The notes: generated from the letters alone by a model not told the origin. Shown: positions 29,962-41,160, counted from the stretch's first letter. The stretch: 64,000 nucleotides of DNA from Xenorhabdus griffiniae (GCF_037265215.1 NZ_CP147737.1:1520001-1584000); one strand, 5' to 3'. Numbers and translations: made by a program.

Positions 29962-31884
29962 TTAGTTTCTGTTCTGGGTAGTTTGTGTTTTGGTCGTATT
30001 GACTCCTGTTTCAGCAGCGGCGCTGGCAGGAGAGGGATTTTTGTTATCCCTGAGTAAAATATGATCCAGAATTTGACGCACAATAGTGCCGACAGGCGGC
30101 CCAGATCCACCATTTTCAAGAATGATGGAAACGGCAACCTTTGGGTTGTCATAAGGCGCAAAGGCAATCATCAGCTTATGGTCACGTAGATGTTCAGCAA
30201 GCTTACTTGCATTGTAAGTTTCGTAACTGAAAACTTGGGCTGTACCTGATTTAACGGCCGCCTTATATGGCGTACCGGCAAAGAACCTACGCGCTGTGCC
30301 ATTCGGAGCATTGGCAACCCCATACATACCATCTTTAGCTATTTCCCAATACCCAGAATGAATATCCCCAATCGGTTTGCTGGCAGGGGGCTGGTAAGGC
30401 AGCATTTCGCCATTTACACGCGTATTCATCAAAAAATGGGGTGTTTTTACTACGCCATCATTAATCAAAATCATTAAAGCTTTTACCATCTGCATAGGGG
30501 TTGCAGTCCAGTATCCTTGGCCGATACCAACGGAAATCGTATCGCCTTGATACCACGGTTTTTTATAGCGTTTAAGTTTCCATTCACGGGTCGGCATATT
30601 ACCAGGATTTTCTTCTTTCAAATCAATACCAGTAAATTGACCATAGCCGAATTTCGTCATCCATTCGGAGATCTTATCGATACCCATATCATAGGCGAGT
30701 TGATAGAAAAAAGTATCCGCTGACTCGACAATCGATTTGTGCACATTCAGCTTGCCATGTCCCCAGCGTTTCCAATCACGGTAGCGTTTCTCTGAACCTG
30801 GCAGTTGCCACCACCCAGGATCATTGATAGTCGTGTTCTTGGTAATGACATCACTACTAAGGGCGGCAACGGCAATAAAAGGCTTCACGGTTGATGCTGG
30901 TGGATAAGCGCCTTGTGTGGCACGGTTAATTAAGGGGCGATTAGGATCATTGAGCAGAGATTTATAGTCTTGGCTCGAAATACCATCGACAAATAGATTC
31001 GGATCGTAGCTTGGGTTGGATACCATAGCCAAAACTTCCCCTGTACGGGGATCGGTAACAACCACACCTGCCCGGCTGGTCGTCAGTATCTCTTCGATAT
31101 AGGTTTGCAACTCTAAGTCAATGGACAGGTAAATATCTTTGCCAGCTTGTGGTGGTTGTTCATGTAGCTGGCGGATCACTTTACCGCGGTTGTTGACTTC
31201 GACTTCTTCATAACCCGGTTTGCCATGCAGAACGGATTCATAATAACGTTCAATACCTAGTTTTCCGATATCATGGGTGGCTGCATAATCTGCAAGAATA
31301 CCTTCTTTTTCTAGTCGCTCTACATCTTTGTCGTTGATTTTAGCAACATAGCCGATCACATGAGTGAGAGCGGAACCATAAGGGTAATAGCGGCGTTGGT
31401 ATCCTTTGATTTCCAATCCCGTAAAACGGTATTGGTTAACGGAGAACCGAGCAACCTGAACTGGAGTCAATGAGGTTTTTAGCGGAATAGAGGTAAAACG
31501 GCGTGCGCGTTGGCGCTCTTTTTTGAAGGTTTCAATATCTTCATCAGTCAGTCCAACGACGGAGCGCAGATCATTTAATGTCTTATCAAGGTCAGCGACT
31601 TTTTGTGGCACGATTTCTAACTGATAAATAGTGCGGTTAGCTGCCAGTGGTGTGCCATTACGGTCATAAATAATGCCCCTGCTTGGGGCTATGGGAACGA
31701 GCTTAATACGATTTCCATTCGAACGGGTCTGGTAATCTTCGTGGCGTGTGATCTGGAGATGATAGAGATTGGCAAACAGGATGCCCGTTAAAATAATAAT
31801 GCCTATAAACGCCACGAGTGCGCGGCGTATGAATAAGGCCGATTCAGCCGAATGATCGCGAAAAGGGGTTCGTTGATTCTTCAT
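29962..31884 (-). CDS. mrdA: Penicillin-binding protein 2 (elongation transpeptidase)
   Basis: Class B PBP that cross-links side-wall peptidoglycan with RodA. A short cytoplasmic tail is followed by a membrane helix (residues about 15-37), the pedestal domain and the transpeptidase domain with the motifs STVK (in GAYPPASTVKPF), SAD (in VESADTFFYQ) and KSGT (in AVKSGTAQV). I start at the ATG 31884 (MKNQRTPFRDHSAESALF), matching E. coli; a GTG six codons upstream is also open. First gene of a mrdA-mrdB-rlpA run, 36 nt after rlmH. Confidence 0.96.
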   Translation of the reverse strand: MKNQRTPFRDHSAESALFIRRALVAFIGIIILTGILFANLYHLQITRHEDYQTRSNGNRIKLVPIAPSRGIIYDRNGTPLAANRTIYQLEIVPQKVADLDKTLNDLRSVVGLTDEDIETFKKERQRARRFTSIPLKTSLTPVQVARFSVNQYRFTGLEIKGYQRRYYPYGSALTHVIGYVAKINDKDVERLEKEGILADYAATHDIGKLGIERYYESVLHGKPGYEEVEVNNRGKVIRQLHEQPPQAGKDIYLSIDLELQTYIEEILTTSRAGVVVTDPRTGEVLAMVSNPSYDPNLFVDGISSQDYKSLLNDPNRPLINRATQGAYPPASTVKPFIAVAALSSDVITKNTTINDPGWWQLPGSEKRYRDWKRWGHGKLNVHKSIVESADTFFYQLAYDMGIDKISEWMTKFGYGQFTGIDLKEENPGNMPTREWKLKRYKKPWYQGDTISVGIGQGYWTATPMQMVKALMILINDGVVKTPHFLMNTRVNGEMLPYQPPASKPIGDIHSGYWEIAKDGMYGVANAPNGTARRFFAGTPYKAAVKSGTAQVFSYETYNASKLAEHLRDHKLMIAFAPYDNPKVAVSIILENGGSGPPVGTIVRQILDHILLRDNKNPSPASAAAETGVNTTKTQTTQNRN

Positions 31885-31920
31885 CCCATTGCCAGAATTC
31901 ACGGTGTCAGATTACCCAAT

Positions 31921-32391
31921 TTATTCCCGATGATAAGGGTGGTTAGTAGTGATGCTCCACGCCCGATAAAGGCTCTCCGCAACCAGAACTCGTACAAGAG
32001 GATGTGGCATGGTTAAAGGAGAGAGTGACCAGCTTTGTTCCGCAGCTGCTTTACAGGCAGGGGCCAAACCTTCAGGACCACCAATTAACAGGCTGACGTT
32101 TCTGCCATCCAACTTCCAACGTTCAAGCTGTTGTGCCAATTGTGGGGTATCCCAACGAGAACCAGGGATATCCAGAGTCACAATGCGATTTCCTTTACCG
32201 ACGGCAGCCAGCATCTGTTCGCCTTCTTTTTCCAGAATGCGCTTGATGTCAGCATTTTTGCCCCGTTTTCCCGCTGGAATTTCAATAAGCTCAAAAGGCA
32301 TATCTTTGGGAAAACGATGCAAATAGTCCATAAAGCCGGTCTGTACCCAGTCCGGCATTTTTGTTCCTACAGCGACCAGTTGTAACTTCAA
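31921..32391 (-). CDS. rlmH: 23S rRNA pseudouridine-1915 N3-methyltransferase
   Basis: 156-residue SPOUT methyltransferase that modifies pseudouridine 1915 in helix 69 of assembled 70S ribosomes. The trefoil-knot SAM site is recognisable in [15 protein letters not shown] and the C-terminal [29 protein letters not shown], the conserved active-site tail. It starts 2 nt after the rsfS stop, so the two are almost certainly cotranslated, as in E. coli (ybeB-ybeA). Confidence 0.97.
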   Translation of the reverse strand: MKLQLVAVGTKMPDWVQTGFMDYLHRFPKDMPFELIEIPAGKRGKNADIKRILEKEGEQMLAAVGKGNRIVTLDIPGSRWDTPQLAQQLERWKLDGRNVSLLIGGPEGLAPACKAAAEQSWSLSPLTMPHPLVRVLVAESLYRAWSITTNHPYHRE

Positions 32392-32393
32392 AC

Positions 32394-32711
32394 TCAGCTC
32401 CAGAGTTTTTCCAGTTCGTACATACGACGGCTGTCTTCTTGCATCACATGGACCATGATTTCGCCGAGATCGACGACTATCCAGTCTGAAATGCCTTGTC
32501 CTTCAACACCTAAAGGCATAATGCCGGCTTGGCGGCAGTCATCCACCAGATGATCTGCCACAGACATCAAATGGCGATTTGATGTTCCGGTGCAGATAAC
32601 CATGCAGTCAGTAATGCTGGATTTTCCACGAACGTCTATAGAAACAATATCTTGTGCTTTGGAATCTTCAAGTCTATCAATAACAAATTGTTGTAGTTCT
32701 GTGCCTTGCAA
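32394..32711 (-). CDS. rsfS: Ribosomal silencing factor RsfS
   Basis: Binds uL14 on the 50S subunit and blocks subunit joining during starvation. The open frame could begin further upstream (32768), but I choose the TTG at 32711 because it is preceded by AAAGGTGATCC at proper spacing and gives [16 protein letters not shown] in register with E. coli MQGKALQDFVIDKIDD and exactly its 105 residues. Core family features are [22 protein letters not shown] and [32 protein letters not shown]. It precedes rlmH by 2 nt. Confidence 0.95.
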   Translation of the reverse strand: MQGTELQQFVIDRLEDSKAQDIVSIDVRGKSSITDCMVICTGTSNRHLMSVADHLVDDCRQAGIMPLGVEGQGISDWIVVDLGEIMVHVMQEDSRRMYELEKLWS

Positions 32712-32815
32712 AAGGATCACCTTTATTTCATCAAATTGGTTAAGTAACGCAGAATAATAGCACGCCAATCTCTATAAAAGTAAGCGAGTTAGCTGCAAAT
32801 CACCGCATGGTTTCG

Positions 32816-33556
32816 TTATTTCTTATATAGTCCCTGTGAATCGATATAATTTTGTATCGATGGGGGCAGCAAATCATCACAGCTTATCCCTTGCTGGTGA
32901 CGTTGACGAATATCCGTTGCTGAAATGTTTAACAACGGAGTGGCTGCCAGATGAATATAACCATATGGTTTTTGGCTCAGTGGGAGTGGAGAACCAATTT
33001 GGTGCTTTTCAAGCCACAATTGCATTCCTGGAGCCGTAAGTTGGCTTTGATAACCCGGACGGGAGCAGACCAGCAGATGACAAATATCGAGCAACTCTTC
33101 CCACTTATGCCAGGTATGAATAGCTTGTAATGAGTCCTGGCCAATGATGAATGCCAATGGAAGTTGTTCACCGATTTCCTGACGAAAGGATTTCAGCGTT
33201 TCTATGGTGTAAGAAGGTGCTTGCCGCTCTAGCTCACGGGTATCTACAGTAAACAGAGGATTATCCCGCACGGCCAGACGCACCATTTCCAATCGTTGCT
33301 GGGCAGTTGCCTCCGGTTGAGGGCGATGTGGGGGAACGTGATTCGGTAATAAGATAACCTGCTTAAGTCCCACTAGTTGGGCTAATGCTTCCACAGGACG
33401 TAAATGACCATAATGGATGGGATCAAATGTGCCACCGAATAAAGCCTGAATAACCGGAGAATTCCCATTGGTTACAGAATCAGTGGCATTGATTGGGGTA
33501 ATATTCGTTGAGTCAATATCTTGATCGATATTGATTGGATCAATAGATTCAGGCAT
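32816..33556 (-). CDS. nadD: Nicotinate-mononucleotide adenylyltransferase with N-terminal extension
   Basis: Adenylates nicotinate mononucleotide to deamido-NAD in NAD synthesis. The nucleotidyltransferase fold starts at [19 protein letters not shown] (HxGH motif as HYGH) and ends with the ISATDIRQR motif and [20 protein letters not shown]. It is 246 residues against about 213 in E. coli because some 34 residues rich in Asp, Asn, Ile, Thr and Pro precede the catalytic domain. No ATG, GTG or TTG occurs in frame within the extension, so it is probably translated. The ATG overlaps the holA end by 8 nt. Confidence 0.95.
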   Translation of the reverse strand: MPESIDPINIDQDIDSTNITPINATDSVTNGNSPVIQALFGGTFDPIHYGHLRPVEALAQLVGLKQVILLPNHVPPHRPQPEATAQQRLEMVRLAVRDNPLFTVDTRELERQAPSYTIETLKSFRQEIGEQLPLAFIIGQDSLQAIHTWHKWEELLDICHLLVCSRPGYQSQLTAPGMQLWLEKHQIGSPLPLSQKPYGYIHLAATPLLNISATDIRQRHQQGISCDDLLPPSIQNYIDSQGLYKK

Positions 33557-34580
33557 TCAGGAAGCTCTCTGGTAATGATTTTCCGCATAACAACATGGAA
33601 AGCGTTTCCAGGTCAGCCCAAATGGATTGGCTATAATCCTGTTTGACGCGCAGTTCCATCTGGGTCAACAAATGTATGGCAGATTGCAGTTCTCGCTGTG
33701 ACAGACGCTGTAGTGCAGTTGACAGCAATGCCCTACGATTTTGCCAAATCTTGTGTTGATCAAACAAAGTTTTCAGAGGGACGGTCGTATATTGACGCTT
33801 AAGTACCAACAGTAGCATGAGTTCCCTCTGTATAGTACGGAGCAAAATGATCGTCTCGGTATCTTCTTGCCGAAGTTGTTTCAATATATGCCATGCTCGC
33901 TTTATTTTTCCTGCCAGCAAAGCATCAACCCAATGATAGGGAGAAAAGTGAGCCGCATCGTTGACTGCTTCTTCTACGCGAGGAAGTGTCAATCGATTGT
34001 CGGGATAGAGCAGGGAAAGACGTTCCAGGGCCTGAGCCATTGCCAATAGGTTTCCTTCATAGCAATAGCATAGTAATTGATTGGCTTCATTTTCCAGTAA
34101 TAGCCCCAGGTTTTTGGCACGTTGTGCCACCCATTGTGGCAGGCGATTTTGCTCAGGTGTCAAGCAACTGACATATACCCCATTTTGCCCAATCGCTTTG
34201 AACCACGAGCTATTTTCTTGTGCTTTAGTCAGTTTGTGCCCGCGCAATATCAGTAAAATATCTGAATGCAGCAACGCTGACAGCTTGGTCAGCCGCTCTG
34301 CCATTGTGGTATTAGGGCCATTTTCTGGAAGCAGCAGAGTGAGAGACTGACGGCTGGCAAACAGGCTAAGTGACTGACATAAGCTAAAGATTTCATCCCA
34401 ATCGGTATGGTTATCCAATGTAAAGGTGAAATGCTCCATAAAGCCATGTTGTTCAGCCACCTTGCGGATGCTGTCTTGACTTTCCTGCAATAGTAATGGC
34501 TCATTGCCCCACAACAGGTAGTTGCCTCGCAGCCCTTCATTGAGCTGCGAGAAAAGTTGTTCAGGATACAGTCGGATCAT
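33549..34580 (-). CDS. holA: DNA polymerase III delta subunit
   Basis: 343-residue clamp-loader subunit that opens the beta sliding clamp; same length as E. coli HolA. Recognisable stretches are [19 protein letters not shown] near the N-terminus, the region [42 protein letters not shown] typical of the second domain, and the C-terminal collar part with [17 protein letters not shown]. Its ATG overlaps the lptE stop by 4 nt and its stop overlaps nadD, so the lptE-holA-nadD run is tightly coupled. Confidence 0.95.
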   Translation of the reverse strand: MIRLYPEQLFSQLNEGLRGNYLLWGNEPLLLQESQDSIRKVAEQHGFMEHFTFTLDNHTDWDEIFSLCQSLSLFASRQSLTLLLPENGPNTTMAERLTKLSALLHSDILLILRGHKLTKAQENSSWFKAIGQNGVYVSCLTPEQNRLPQWVAQRAKNLGLLLENEANQLLCYCYEGNLLAMAQALERLSLLYPDNRLTLPRVEEAVNDAAHFSPYHWVDALLAGKIKRAWHILKQLRQEDTETIILLRTIQRELMLLLVLKRQYTTVPLKTLFDQHKIWQNRRALLSTALQRLSQRELQSAIHLLTQMELRVKQDYSQSIWADLETLSMLLCGKSLPESFLNA

Positions 34581-35137
34581 TGCTTCTGTGTTGCCGCAGC
34601 TTTTTGTTTTGCTTCAGCTTTCAAGAGTTCTGCGCCATGAACGGTTAACAATTGGCGCATAAGCTGACGAGCAGCCTGTTCGCGCATTTCCTGTTTAACC
34701 AATTCATCTTCTGCATCTTTTGCCAGTGCTTCCAAAGGATTATCGAAGAACGAACGATCAACCTTTGCCCGCAATGGATAGATGCTACCATTTGGCATTA
34801 GAACTTGCGCATCAACATTCAGTACCAACAGACGCTCAGCCGCTTTACCATCCTGAAAGATAGAAACTGTCTCTTTGTTTTCATTAGAGCTAACCAGTTT
34901 CAGGATAGGTAATGAAGCATCACCATTTTCCACAATTTTGACATCGTTTAGCCGAAGTTGCTGACGTACTGCTCGTGCCAGAGGACCATAAGGATCTCCA
35001 GAACTTAATTGCAATGTTTGCAGCTCCTTTGGTACTTGTGTTGTGCCGCGAAGATGAAAACCACAGCCAGCGGTGACTAGCACCGCTAACCCGAGCAAAA
35101 ACGTGCAAATATGATGTCGTAGATTATTTTCTACCAC
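34577..35137 (-). CDS. lptE: LPS-assembly lipoprotein LptE
   Basis: 186-residue outer-membrane lipoprotein that plugs LptD and helps place lipopolysaccharide on the cell surface. The signal sequence ends in the lipobox VTAGC with Cys25, followed by [19 protein letters not shown]. The C-terminus is Ala/Lys/Gln-rich ([12 protein letters not shown]). It starts with GTG behind GGAGACC. It lies 18 nt after leuS and overlaps holA, as in E. coli (leuS-lptE-holA-nadD). Confidence 0.94.
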   Translation of the reverse strand: MVENNLRHHICTFLLGLAVLVTAGCGFHLRGTTQVPKELQTLQLSSGDPYGPLARAVRQQLRLNDVKIVENGDASLPILKLVSSNENKETVSIFQDGKAAERLLVLNVDAQVLMPNGSIYPLRAKVDRSFFDNPLEALAKDAEDELVKQEMREQAARQLMRQLLTVHGAELLKAEAKQKAAATQKQ

Positions 35138-35155
35138 AAATAGGGTCTCCTGTTA

Positions 35156-37738
35156 TCAGCCGACAACCAGGTTCAGTAACTTACCTGGAACATAGATGAC
35201 TTTGCGGATACTGACGCCTTCAAGATATTTCTGCACACCGTATTCTTGCATCGCCATCTCTTGGACATACTCTTTTGTTGCATCTGCCGGTACCGTGATA
35301 CGACCACGAACCTTACCGTTAATTTGGATAATGACCAGTTTAGTATCGTCTACCATTGCCTGCTCATCTGCTTGTGGCCATACCGCAGTGTCAATGTCAT
35401 CTTCATTACCAAGCGCTTTCCACATGACAAAGCAAGCGTGTGGTGTAATCGGTGAAAGCATACGTACAATCGCTGTTACTGCTTCTTGCATCAGAGCGCG
35501 ATCTTGCTCTGTTTCCTGTGGCGCACGAGTCAGTTTATTCATCAGCTCCATAATGGCCGCAATGGCAGTATTGAATGCTTGACGGCGACCAACATCATCA
35601 GTGACTTTCGCAATGGTTTTGTGCAAATCACGGCGCAGATCTTTCTGTTCTGTCGTCAGGTTGCTGATATCCAGTGGCTGGGTTGCTCCTTTGTTGCTGT
35701 GCTCGTAAACCAGACGCCAAACACGTTTCAGGAAGCGGTTAGCACCTTCCACGCCAGATTCTTGCCATTCCAGAGTCAGTTCTGGTGGTGCAGCGAACAT
35801 CATAAACAGACGAACGGTATCTGCACCGTATTTATCGACCATAATTTGTGGATCGATACCGTTGTTCTTGGATTTCGACATCTTGCTCATGCCGGTATAA
35901 ACCAGCTCATGGCCGTCTTTATCTGTTGCTTTGACAATACGGCCTTTCTCATCGCGCTCAACAATGGCATCAGCTGGAGATACCCAGACTTTCTCGCCGC
36001 TGTTGCCGGTATAGTAGAAGGCTTCGGCCAGAACCATGCCTTGGCACAGCAGGCGCTTGGCAGGTTCATCAGAGTTGACCATGCCAGCATCACGCATCAA
36101 TTTATGGAAGAAACGGAAGTACATCAGGTGCATGATAGCGTGTTCAATACCACCGATGTATTGATCCACTGGCAACCAATAGTTAGCCGCTGCCGGATCC
36201 AACATGCCTTTATCATAATCTGGACAGGTATAGCGTGCGTAATACCATGAGGATTCCATAAAGGTATCAAAGGTATCAGTTTCAAGCAGTGCAGGTTGGC
36301 CGTTAATGGTCGTTTTTGCCCATTCAGGATCCGCTTTAATTGGGCTGGTGATCCCATCCATCACGACATCTTCTGGCAAAATTACCGGTAATTGATCTTC
36401 TGGAACAGGGACAACAGTGCCATCTTCCAGTGTTGCCATTGGAATTGGCGCACCCCAATAACGTTGACGAGAAACGCCCCAATCACGCAGGCGGTAATTG
36501 ACTTTACGCTGTCCGACGCCCATTGCAACCAGTTTGTCTGCGATAGCATTGAAGCCTTCTTCATGGCTCAGGCCACTGAATTCACCGGAATTGACCAGTA
36601 CATTTTTATCAGTAACTGCTGCTTCTTGAACGTTTGGTATATTGCCATCGTTGTCCAGAATAACGGCTTTTATTGGCAGGCTGTATTTAGTGGCAAATTC
36701 CCAGTCACGTTGATCGTGTCCTGGAACAGCCATCACCGCACCAGTGCCGTATTCCATCAAGACAAAGTTAGCAACCCAGATAGCGAGTTTTTCATTGGTT
36801 AATGGATGAATGACAAACATGCCAGTTGACATGCCTTTTTTCTCCATCGTTGCCATATCAGCTTCGGCAACTTTGGTATTACGGCATTCGTCAATAAATT
36901 TCACCAGTTCAGGATTATTTTCCGCAGCTTGCTTTGCCAGAGGATGACCTGCTGCCACTGCGACATAAGTGACTCCCATGAAAGTATCAGGGCGTGTGGT
37001 GTAAACGGTGAGTTTTTCCTGGCTGTCAGCAACATTGAACGTGATTTCGACACCTTCAGAACGGCCAATCCAGTTGCGTTGCATGGTCTTGACCTGTTCC
37101 GGCCAATCTTCCAGTTTATCCAGATCGTTTAGCAGCTCTTCTGCGTAAGCGGTGATCTTAATGAACCATTGTGGGATCTCTTTACGCTCAACCTGGGTAT
37201 CACAACGCCAGCAACAGCCATCAATAACCTGCTCGTTAGCGAGAACAGTCAGATCATGTGGGCACCAGTTAACAGCGGAAGTTTTTTTGTATACCAGACC
37301 TTTTTCGTACAATTTAGTGAAGAACCATTGTTCCCAGCGATAGTATTCTGGCGTACAGGTCGTGACTTCACGCTCCCAATCATAGCCAAAACCCAGTTGC
37401 TTTAACTGGTTTTTCATGTATTCAATGTTGGAATACGTCCATGGAGCTGGGGCGGTATTATTCTTGACCGCAGCGCCTTCTGCTGGCAAACCAAACGCAT
37501 CCCAACCGATAGGTTGCAATACGTTTTTGCCCAGCATGCGCTGATAACGGGAAATTACATCACCAATGGTGTAGTTACGGACATGGCCCATATGTAGTCG
37601 GCCAGAAGGATAAGGTAGCATGGACAGGCAATAGTATTTTTCTTTGCTGCTGTCTTCTGTCACTTTGAACGTTCGCTTCTTTTGCCAATGAAGCTGGACT
37701 TGTTGTTCTATGTCTTCTGGACGATATTGTTCTTGCAT
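35156..37738 (-). CDS. leuS: Leucyl-tRNA synthetase
   Basis: 860-residue class I synthetase, same size as E. coli LeuS. The HIGH-type motif is [15 protein letters not shown] near residue 45, the editing (CP1) domain contains the threonine-rich site TTRPDTFMG and the aspartate segment [11 protein letters not shown], and the KMSKS motif is [14 protein letters not shown] near residue 617, followed by the anticodon-binding domain and the small C-terminal domain. First gene of leuS-lptE-holA-nadD. The glt operon terminator lies about 160 bp upstream, so it has its own promoter in 37739-37900. Confidence 0.98.
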   Translation of the reverse strand: MQEQYRPEDIEQQVQLHWQKKRTFKVTEDSSKEKYYCLSMLPYPSGRLHMGHVRNYTIGDVISRYQRMLGKNVLQPIGWDAFGLPAEGAAVKNNTAPAPWTYSNIEYMKNQLKQLGFGYDWEREVTTCTPEYYRWEQWFFTKLYEKGLVYKKTSAVNWCPHDLTVLANEQVIDGCCWRCDTQVERKEIPQWFIKITAYAEELLNDLDKLEDWPEQVKTMQRNWIGRSEGVEITFNVADSQEKLTVYTTRPDTFMGVTYVAVAAGHPLAKQAAENNPELVKFIDECRNTKVAEADMATMEKKGMSTGMFVIHPLTNEKLAIWVANFVLMEYGTGAVMAVPGHDQRDWEFATKYSLPIKAVILDNDGNIPNVQEAAVTDKNVLVNSGEFSGLSHEEGFNAIADKLVAMGVGQRKVNYRLRDWGVSRQRYWGAPIPMATLEDGTVVPVPEDQLPVILPEDVVMDGITSPIKADPEWAKTTINGQPALLETDTFDTFMESSWYYARYTCPDYDKGMLDPAAANYWLPVDQYIGGIEHAIMHLMYFRFFHKLMRDAGMVNSDEPAKRLLCQGMVLAEAFYYTGNSGEKVWVSPADAIVERDEKGRIVKATDKDGHELVYTGMSKMSKSKNNGIDPQIMVDKYGADTVRLFMMFAAPPELTLEWQESGVEGANRFLKRVWRLVYEHSNKGATQPLDISNLTTEQKDLRRDLHKTIAKVTDDVGRRQAFNTAIAAIMELMNKLTRAPQETEQDRALMQEAVTAIVRMLSPITPHACFVMWKALGNEDDIDTAVWPQADEQAMVDDTKLVIIQINGKVRGRITVPADATKEYVQEMAMQEYGVQKYLEGVSIRKVIYVPGKLLNLVVG

Positions 37739-37900
37739 GGCACCGATAATCCTATGGTGAGTAATAAAGCTACGCCTTTAGCGCGTTTAGTTTGTTTATG
37801 AAATCTAAGGTTCCATAGCATAGCTGATAAGGGATAGGGGCAACAACTCTTGTTAAAGGCGGAATGCGGAAAATTACTTATTTTTAGGGAAAATTTAAAA

Positions 37901-37926
37901 TCGGCGGTAGTTTTGCCTGCCGCCGA
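37901..37926 (-). terminator. glt operon terminator
   Basis: On the minus strand a stem TCGGCGG..AG / CT..CCGCCGA (one mismatch) with a short loop is followed by TTTTAAATTTT, starting about 11 nt after the gltL stop codon. Confidence 0.87.
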
Positions 37927-37936
37927 CAAGGAAAAA

Positions 37937-38662
37937 TCAGTGCAGAATTTTCGCCAGAAAATCGCGGGCACGCTCCGATTTTGGGTTAGCAAAGAAATCT
38001 TCTTTCTTACTGTCTTCGACAATTTTGCCTTCATCCATGAAAATAACGCGATGTGCTACTTTCTTGGCAAATCCCATTTCATGGGTGACGACCATCATGG
38101 TCATGCCTTCGTTCGCCAATTCCACCATGACATCTAGCACTTCATTAATCATTTCAGGATCAAGGGCAGAAGTAGGCTCATCAAATAGCATTGCAATCGG
38201 GTCCATACAGAGCGCCCGGGCAATGGCAACACGTTGTTGCTGACCACCGGAGAGTTGTGCAGGAAATTTATCCGCATGGCTGGCTAACCCAACTCGTTCC
38301 AGCAGTTTTAAGCCTTTTTCAGTCGCTTCTTTCTTGTCGCGCTTTAACACTTTAACCTGAGCCAGTGTCAGGTTTTCAATAATCGATAGGTGAGGAAAAA
38401 GTTCAAAGTGCTGAAACACCATCCCCACCTTGGAGCGCAATTGTGCCAGATTAGTGCTCTTGTCATTGACTTTTGTGTCGTTTACTCGAATTTCACCTTG
38501 CTGGACAGGTTCAAGACCATTGACCGTTTTTATCAGTGTGGATTTGCCGGAACCAGATGGTCCACATACCACGACTACTTCGCCTTTTTTGACTTCAGTT
38601 GAGCAGTCAGTAAGAACCTGAAATTGGCCATACCACTTGGATACATTTTTCAGGGAAATCAT
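37937..38662 (-). CDS. gltL: Glutamate/aspartate ABC transporter ATPase
   Basis: Energising subunit of the GltIJKL importer. Walker [10 protein letters not shown], signature [10 protein letters not shown], Walker [14 protein letters not shown] and the H-loop [11 protein letters not shown] are all present. I use the ATG at 38662 ([20 protein letters not shown]), giving 241 residues as in E. coli; a TTG one codon earlier is also open. Its ATG overlaps the gltK stop (TGATG), so the two are translationally coupled. Last gene of the operon. Confidence 0.97.
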   Translation of the reverse strand: MISLKNVSKWYGQFQVLTDCSTEVKKGEVVVVCGPSGSGKSTLIKTVNGLEPVQQGEIRVNDTKVNDKSTNLAQLRSKVGMVFQHFELFPHLSIIENLTLAQVKVLKRDKKEATEKGLKLLERVGLASHADKFPAQLSGGQQQRVAIARALCMDPIAMLFDEPTSALDPEMINEVLDVMVELANEGMTMMVVTHEMGFAKKVAHRVIFMDEGKIVEDSKKEDFFANPKSERARDFLAKILH

Positions 38663-39336
38663 CAAACAGTCCTTTTCTTCAAATAGTTAACCAGCATAGA
38701 AGCGGAAAAACTAATCACAAAATAAACAAAGCCGGCAAACAGAACCATTTCAATTTGGGTTCCATCGCGCTCACCAATATTCGTTGCTGTACGGAAAAAA
38801 TCCGCCAGACTCAATACATATACCAGAGAAGTATCCTGGAATAATACAATGCCTTGTGTTAGCAGCAATGGGATCATTGCCCGAAATGCTTGTGGCAGTA
38901 TGACCAACCGCATGCTTTGCAATTGAGTCATACCCAGTGCCAGCGCAGCAGAAGATTGCCCGCGGGAAATACTCTGAATACCTGCCCGAATTATTTCGGC
39001 GTAGTAAGCTGCCTCAAAGAGCGAAAAAGCTACCATTGCAGAAATTAAACGGATATCGGTTTTTGGTGAAATACCTAGAATATTTTGTAATAAGTTAGGC
39101 ACAATCAGATAAAACCACAGTAATACCATCACCAGTGGAACTGAGCGGAACAGGTTAACATATAGGGCGGCAAACCAGCTCAACGCTTTGATGGATGAGA
39201 GGCGCATTATCGCCAGCATGGTTCCCCAAACAATGCCTATGATAACGGCTGTCACGGTAATTTTTGCCGTTATCAACAATCCATCCAGAAGGAAGGGCAA
39301 GCTTGGTACAATTGAACTCCAGTCAAACTGATACAT
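38662..39336 (-). CDS. gltK: Glutamate/aspartate ABC transporter permease GltK
   Basis: 224-residue HisM-type permease with about five membrane helices and the EAA loop [32 protein letters not shown] that docks on GltL. The N-terminus [21 protein letters not shown] matches E. coli. It starts 3 nt after the gltJ stop and overlaps gltL. Confidence 0.96.
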   Translation of the reverse strand: MYQFDWSSIVPSLPFLLDGLLITAKITVTAVIIGIVWGTMLAIMRLSSIKALSWFAALYVNLFRSVPLVMVLLWFYLIVPNLLQNILGISPKTDIRLISAMVAFSLFEAAYYAEIIRAGIQSISRGQSSAALALGMTQLQSMRLVILPQAFRAMIPLLLTQGIVLFQDTSLVYVLSLADFFRTATNIGERDGTQIEMVLFAGFVYFVISFSASMLVNYLKKRTV

Positions 39337-39339
39337 TTT

Positions 39340-40080
39340 TTATCGCCCTCCCAGGTTGCCGGGTAAACGTACTTTTTTCTCCAGTATGCTCATGGCAAGC
39401 ATGATCACCAGGTTGATACCTATATAAGCCAGTGTGATCGCTGTGAATGATTCATAGGCGTGAGCGGAATAATCCAGCAATTTATTGGCCTGAGCAGCCA
39501 TATCAACCAACCCGATTGTGGACGCAATGGCAGAATTCTTCACCAAATTGAGCATTTCTGAGGTCATGGGGGGAATTATCACTCGGTAGGCGTTTGGCAG
39601 CAGAACGTAACGGTAGGTTTGTGGCAAGGTTAATCCCATTGCCAGACCTGCGGCTTTTTGCCCCCTTGGGAGTGACTGAATTGCCGCGCGAACTTGCTCA
39701 CATACACGGGCCGCGGTGAATAAACCTAAGCAGAGGACTGAAGAGATAAAAAACTGGATATTGGGGTCCAACTCCATTTTGAACCAATCGCTCAAATTTT
39801 TGGGCAGGAATTCAGGAACCACCAGATACCAGGTAAAAAATTGGACAATAAGAGGAACGTTGCGAAATAACTCCACATAACACGTCCCAAGTCCGGCAAG
39901 GAATTTATTCGGGACTGTGCGAAGAATACCGAACAATGAGCCGACAACGAATGCAATGATCCAGGCACAGGCGGAAAGTGCCACCGTTACCTGAAAACCA
40001 GAAATAAGCCACCCCAGATAGGTGGTATTACCAAAAGGGGCTGCTTGTAAAAAGATGCCCCAATCCCAATTAGCGGACAT
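39340..40080 (-). CDS. gltJ: Glutamate/aspartate ABC transporter permease GltJ
   Basis: 246-residue HisQ-type permease; the EAA loop is AAGLAMGLTLPQTYRYVLLPNAYRVIIPPMTSE. The frame is open 11 codons further upstream (40113), but the ATG at 40080 has GGGAG seven bases ahead and gives MSANWDWGIFLQAAPFGNTTYLGW, the E. coli register and length. It is separated from gltI by a terminator-like hairpin. Confidence 0.96.
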   Translation of the reverse strand: MSANWDWGIFLQAAPFGNTTYLGWLISGFQVTVALSACAWIIAFVVGSLFGILRTVPNKFLAGLGTCYVELFRNVPLIVQFFTWYLVVPEFLPKNLSDWFKMELDPNIQFFISSVLCLGLFTAARVCEQVRAAIQSLPRGQKAAGLAMGLTLPQTYRYVLLPNAYRVIIPPMTSEMLNLVKNSAIASTIGLVDMAAQANKLLDYSAHAYESFTAITLAYIGINLVIMLAMSILEKKVRLPGNLGGR

Positions 40081-40131
40081 AATCGAACTCCCTGATATGG
40101 GGTTAGCTGTCATTCATCGAATTTAAATCTG

Positions 40132-40163
40132 GAAAAAAATGAGGTAGGGAACGACTACCTCAT
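40132..40163 (-). terminator. Attenuator-type terminator between gltI and gltJ
   Basis: On the minus strand a perfect 9-bp stem ATGAGGTAG / CTACCTCAT with a 7-nt loop is followed directly by seven T. It lies about 37 nt after gltI and 52 nt before the gltJ start, i.e. within the operon. It would leave gltI mRNA more abundant than the permease and ATPase messages. Confidence 0.85.
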
Positions 40164-40199
40164 ACCCGTTATTGCCAATGAAATCGGGATTTTGCTTGC

Positions 40200-41087
40200 T
40201 TAATTCAACGCCTTATCGTTTGGTGACTTAAACAAATCTCTCATTTCATTTGACATAGAGAAGTTTAAATTCAGGTTCTTAGGTGGAATGGGTTCTTTAA
40301 ACCAGCGATCAAACATTTTTTCTGCTTTACCGGAGGTTTGTGTTTTGGCAATAACGTTATCAATCAATTTCTTGAATTGGAGATCATCTTTGCGCAGCAT
40401 ACAGCCGTATGCTTCTTCCGATTGTGGTTTGCCAACAATGATCCATTGATCGGGTTTTTTAGCTTTCGCGCGTTCACCAGCGAGTAAAGCATCATCCATC
40501 ATAAAGGCGACAGCACGGCCTGATTCCAGAGTACGGAATGAATCACCGTGGTCTTTGGCACTGATGATACGCATTTTCATTTGCTTCTCATCATTGAGCT
40601 TATTCAACAAGATTTCGGAAGTTGTGCCGGAAGTCACAACGACATTTTTTCCTGCCAGATCATCAAACCCCTTGATACCTGAATCTTTTTTGGTCAGCAA
40701 GCGAGTACCGACGGAAAAGATGGTATTGGAGAATGCTGCTTGTTTCTGTCGTTCAATGTTGTTGGTGGTGGAGCCACATTCAAAATCGAAAGTACCATTT
40801 TGTAGCAGGGGAATGCGGTTCTGGGAGGTAATCGGGATCAGCTTAACTTGCAAATTAGGCATATCCAGCTTTTTCTTGACTGCTTCAACGATCAGGTTGG
40901 AATAATCCTGGGAATAACCCACGACGTTTTGTTGATTATCGTAGTAAGAGAATGGAACCGACGATTCTCGGTGTCCAACAACGATAATGCCGTTATCTTT
41001 GATTTTTTTCAGTGTTCCTGTCAATTCCTCAGCATGGGCAGCCCCGACTGCGCTAAGCAACATCATAGTTAACATCAACTTACGCAT
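40200..41087 (-). CDS. gltI: Glutamate/aspartate-binding periplasmic protein
   Basis: 295-residue binding protein of the importer. The signal peptide MRKLMLTMMLLSAVGAAHA is followed by EELTGTLKKIKDNGIIVVGHRESSVPFSY, the start of the bilobed fold, and FECGSTTNNIERQKQ, typical ligand-binding residues of the family. An AAAGGAG ribosome-binding site precedes the ATG. First gene of gltIJKL; an internal terminator follows, and a palindromic element lies about 75 bp upstream. Confidence 0.96.
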   Translation of the reverse strand: MRKLMLTMMLLSAVGAAHAEELTGTLKKIKDNGIIVVGHRESSVPFSYYDNQQNVVGYSQDYSNLIVEAVKKKLDMPNLQVKLIPITSQNRIPLLQNGTFDFECGSTTNNIERQKQAAFSNTIFSVGTRLLTKKDSGIKGFDDLAGKNVVVTSGTTSEILLNKLNDEKQMKMRIISAKDHGDSFRTLESGRAVAFMMDDALLAGERAKAKKPDQWIIVGKPQSEEAYGCMLRKDDLQFKKLIDNVIAKTQTSGKAEKMFDRWFKEPIPPKNLNLNFSMSNEMRDLFKSPNDKALN

Positions 41088-41160
41088 ATACAGCTCCTTT
41101 ATCTGGTTATTTTTTGTGAAATTGGATTTGCTTACAGATAATTGTGTTTTTGCATGTTTC

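Noticed and set aside
35486..36250. 254-codon plus-strand frame inside leuS
   Set aside because: Antisense shadow of leuS with atypical composition and no ribosome-binding site.
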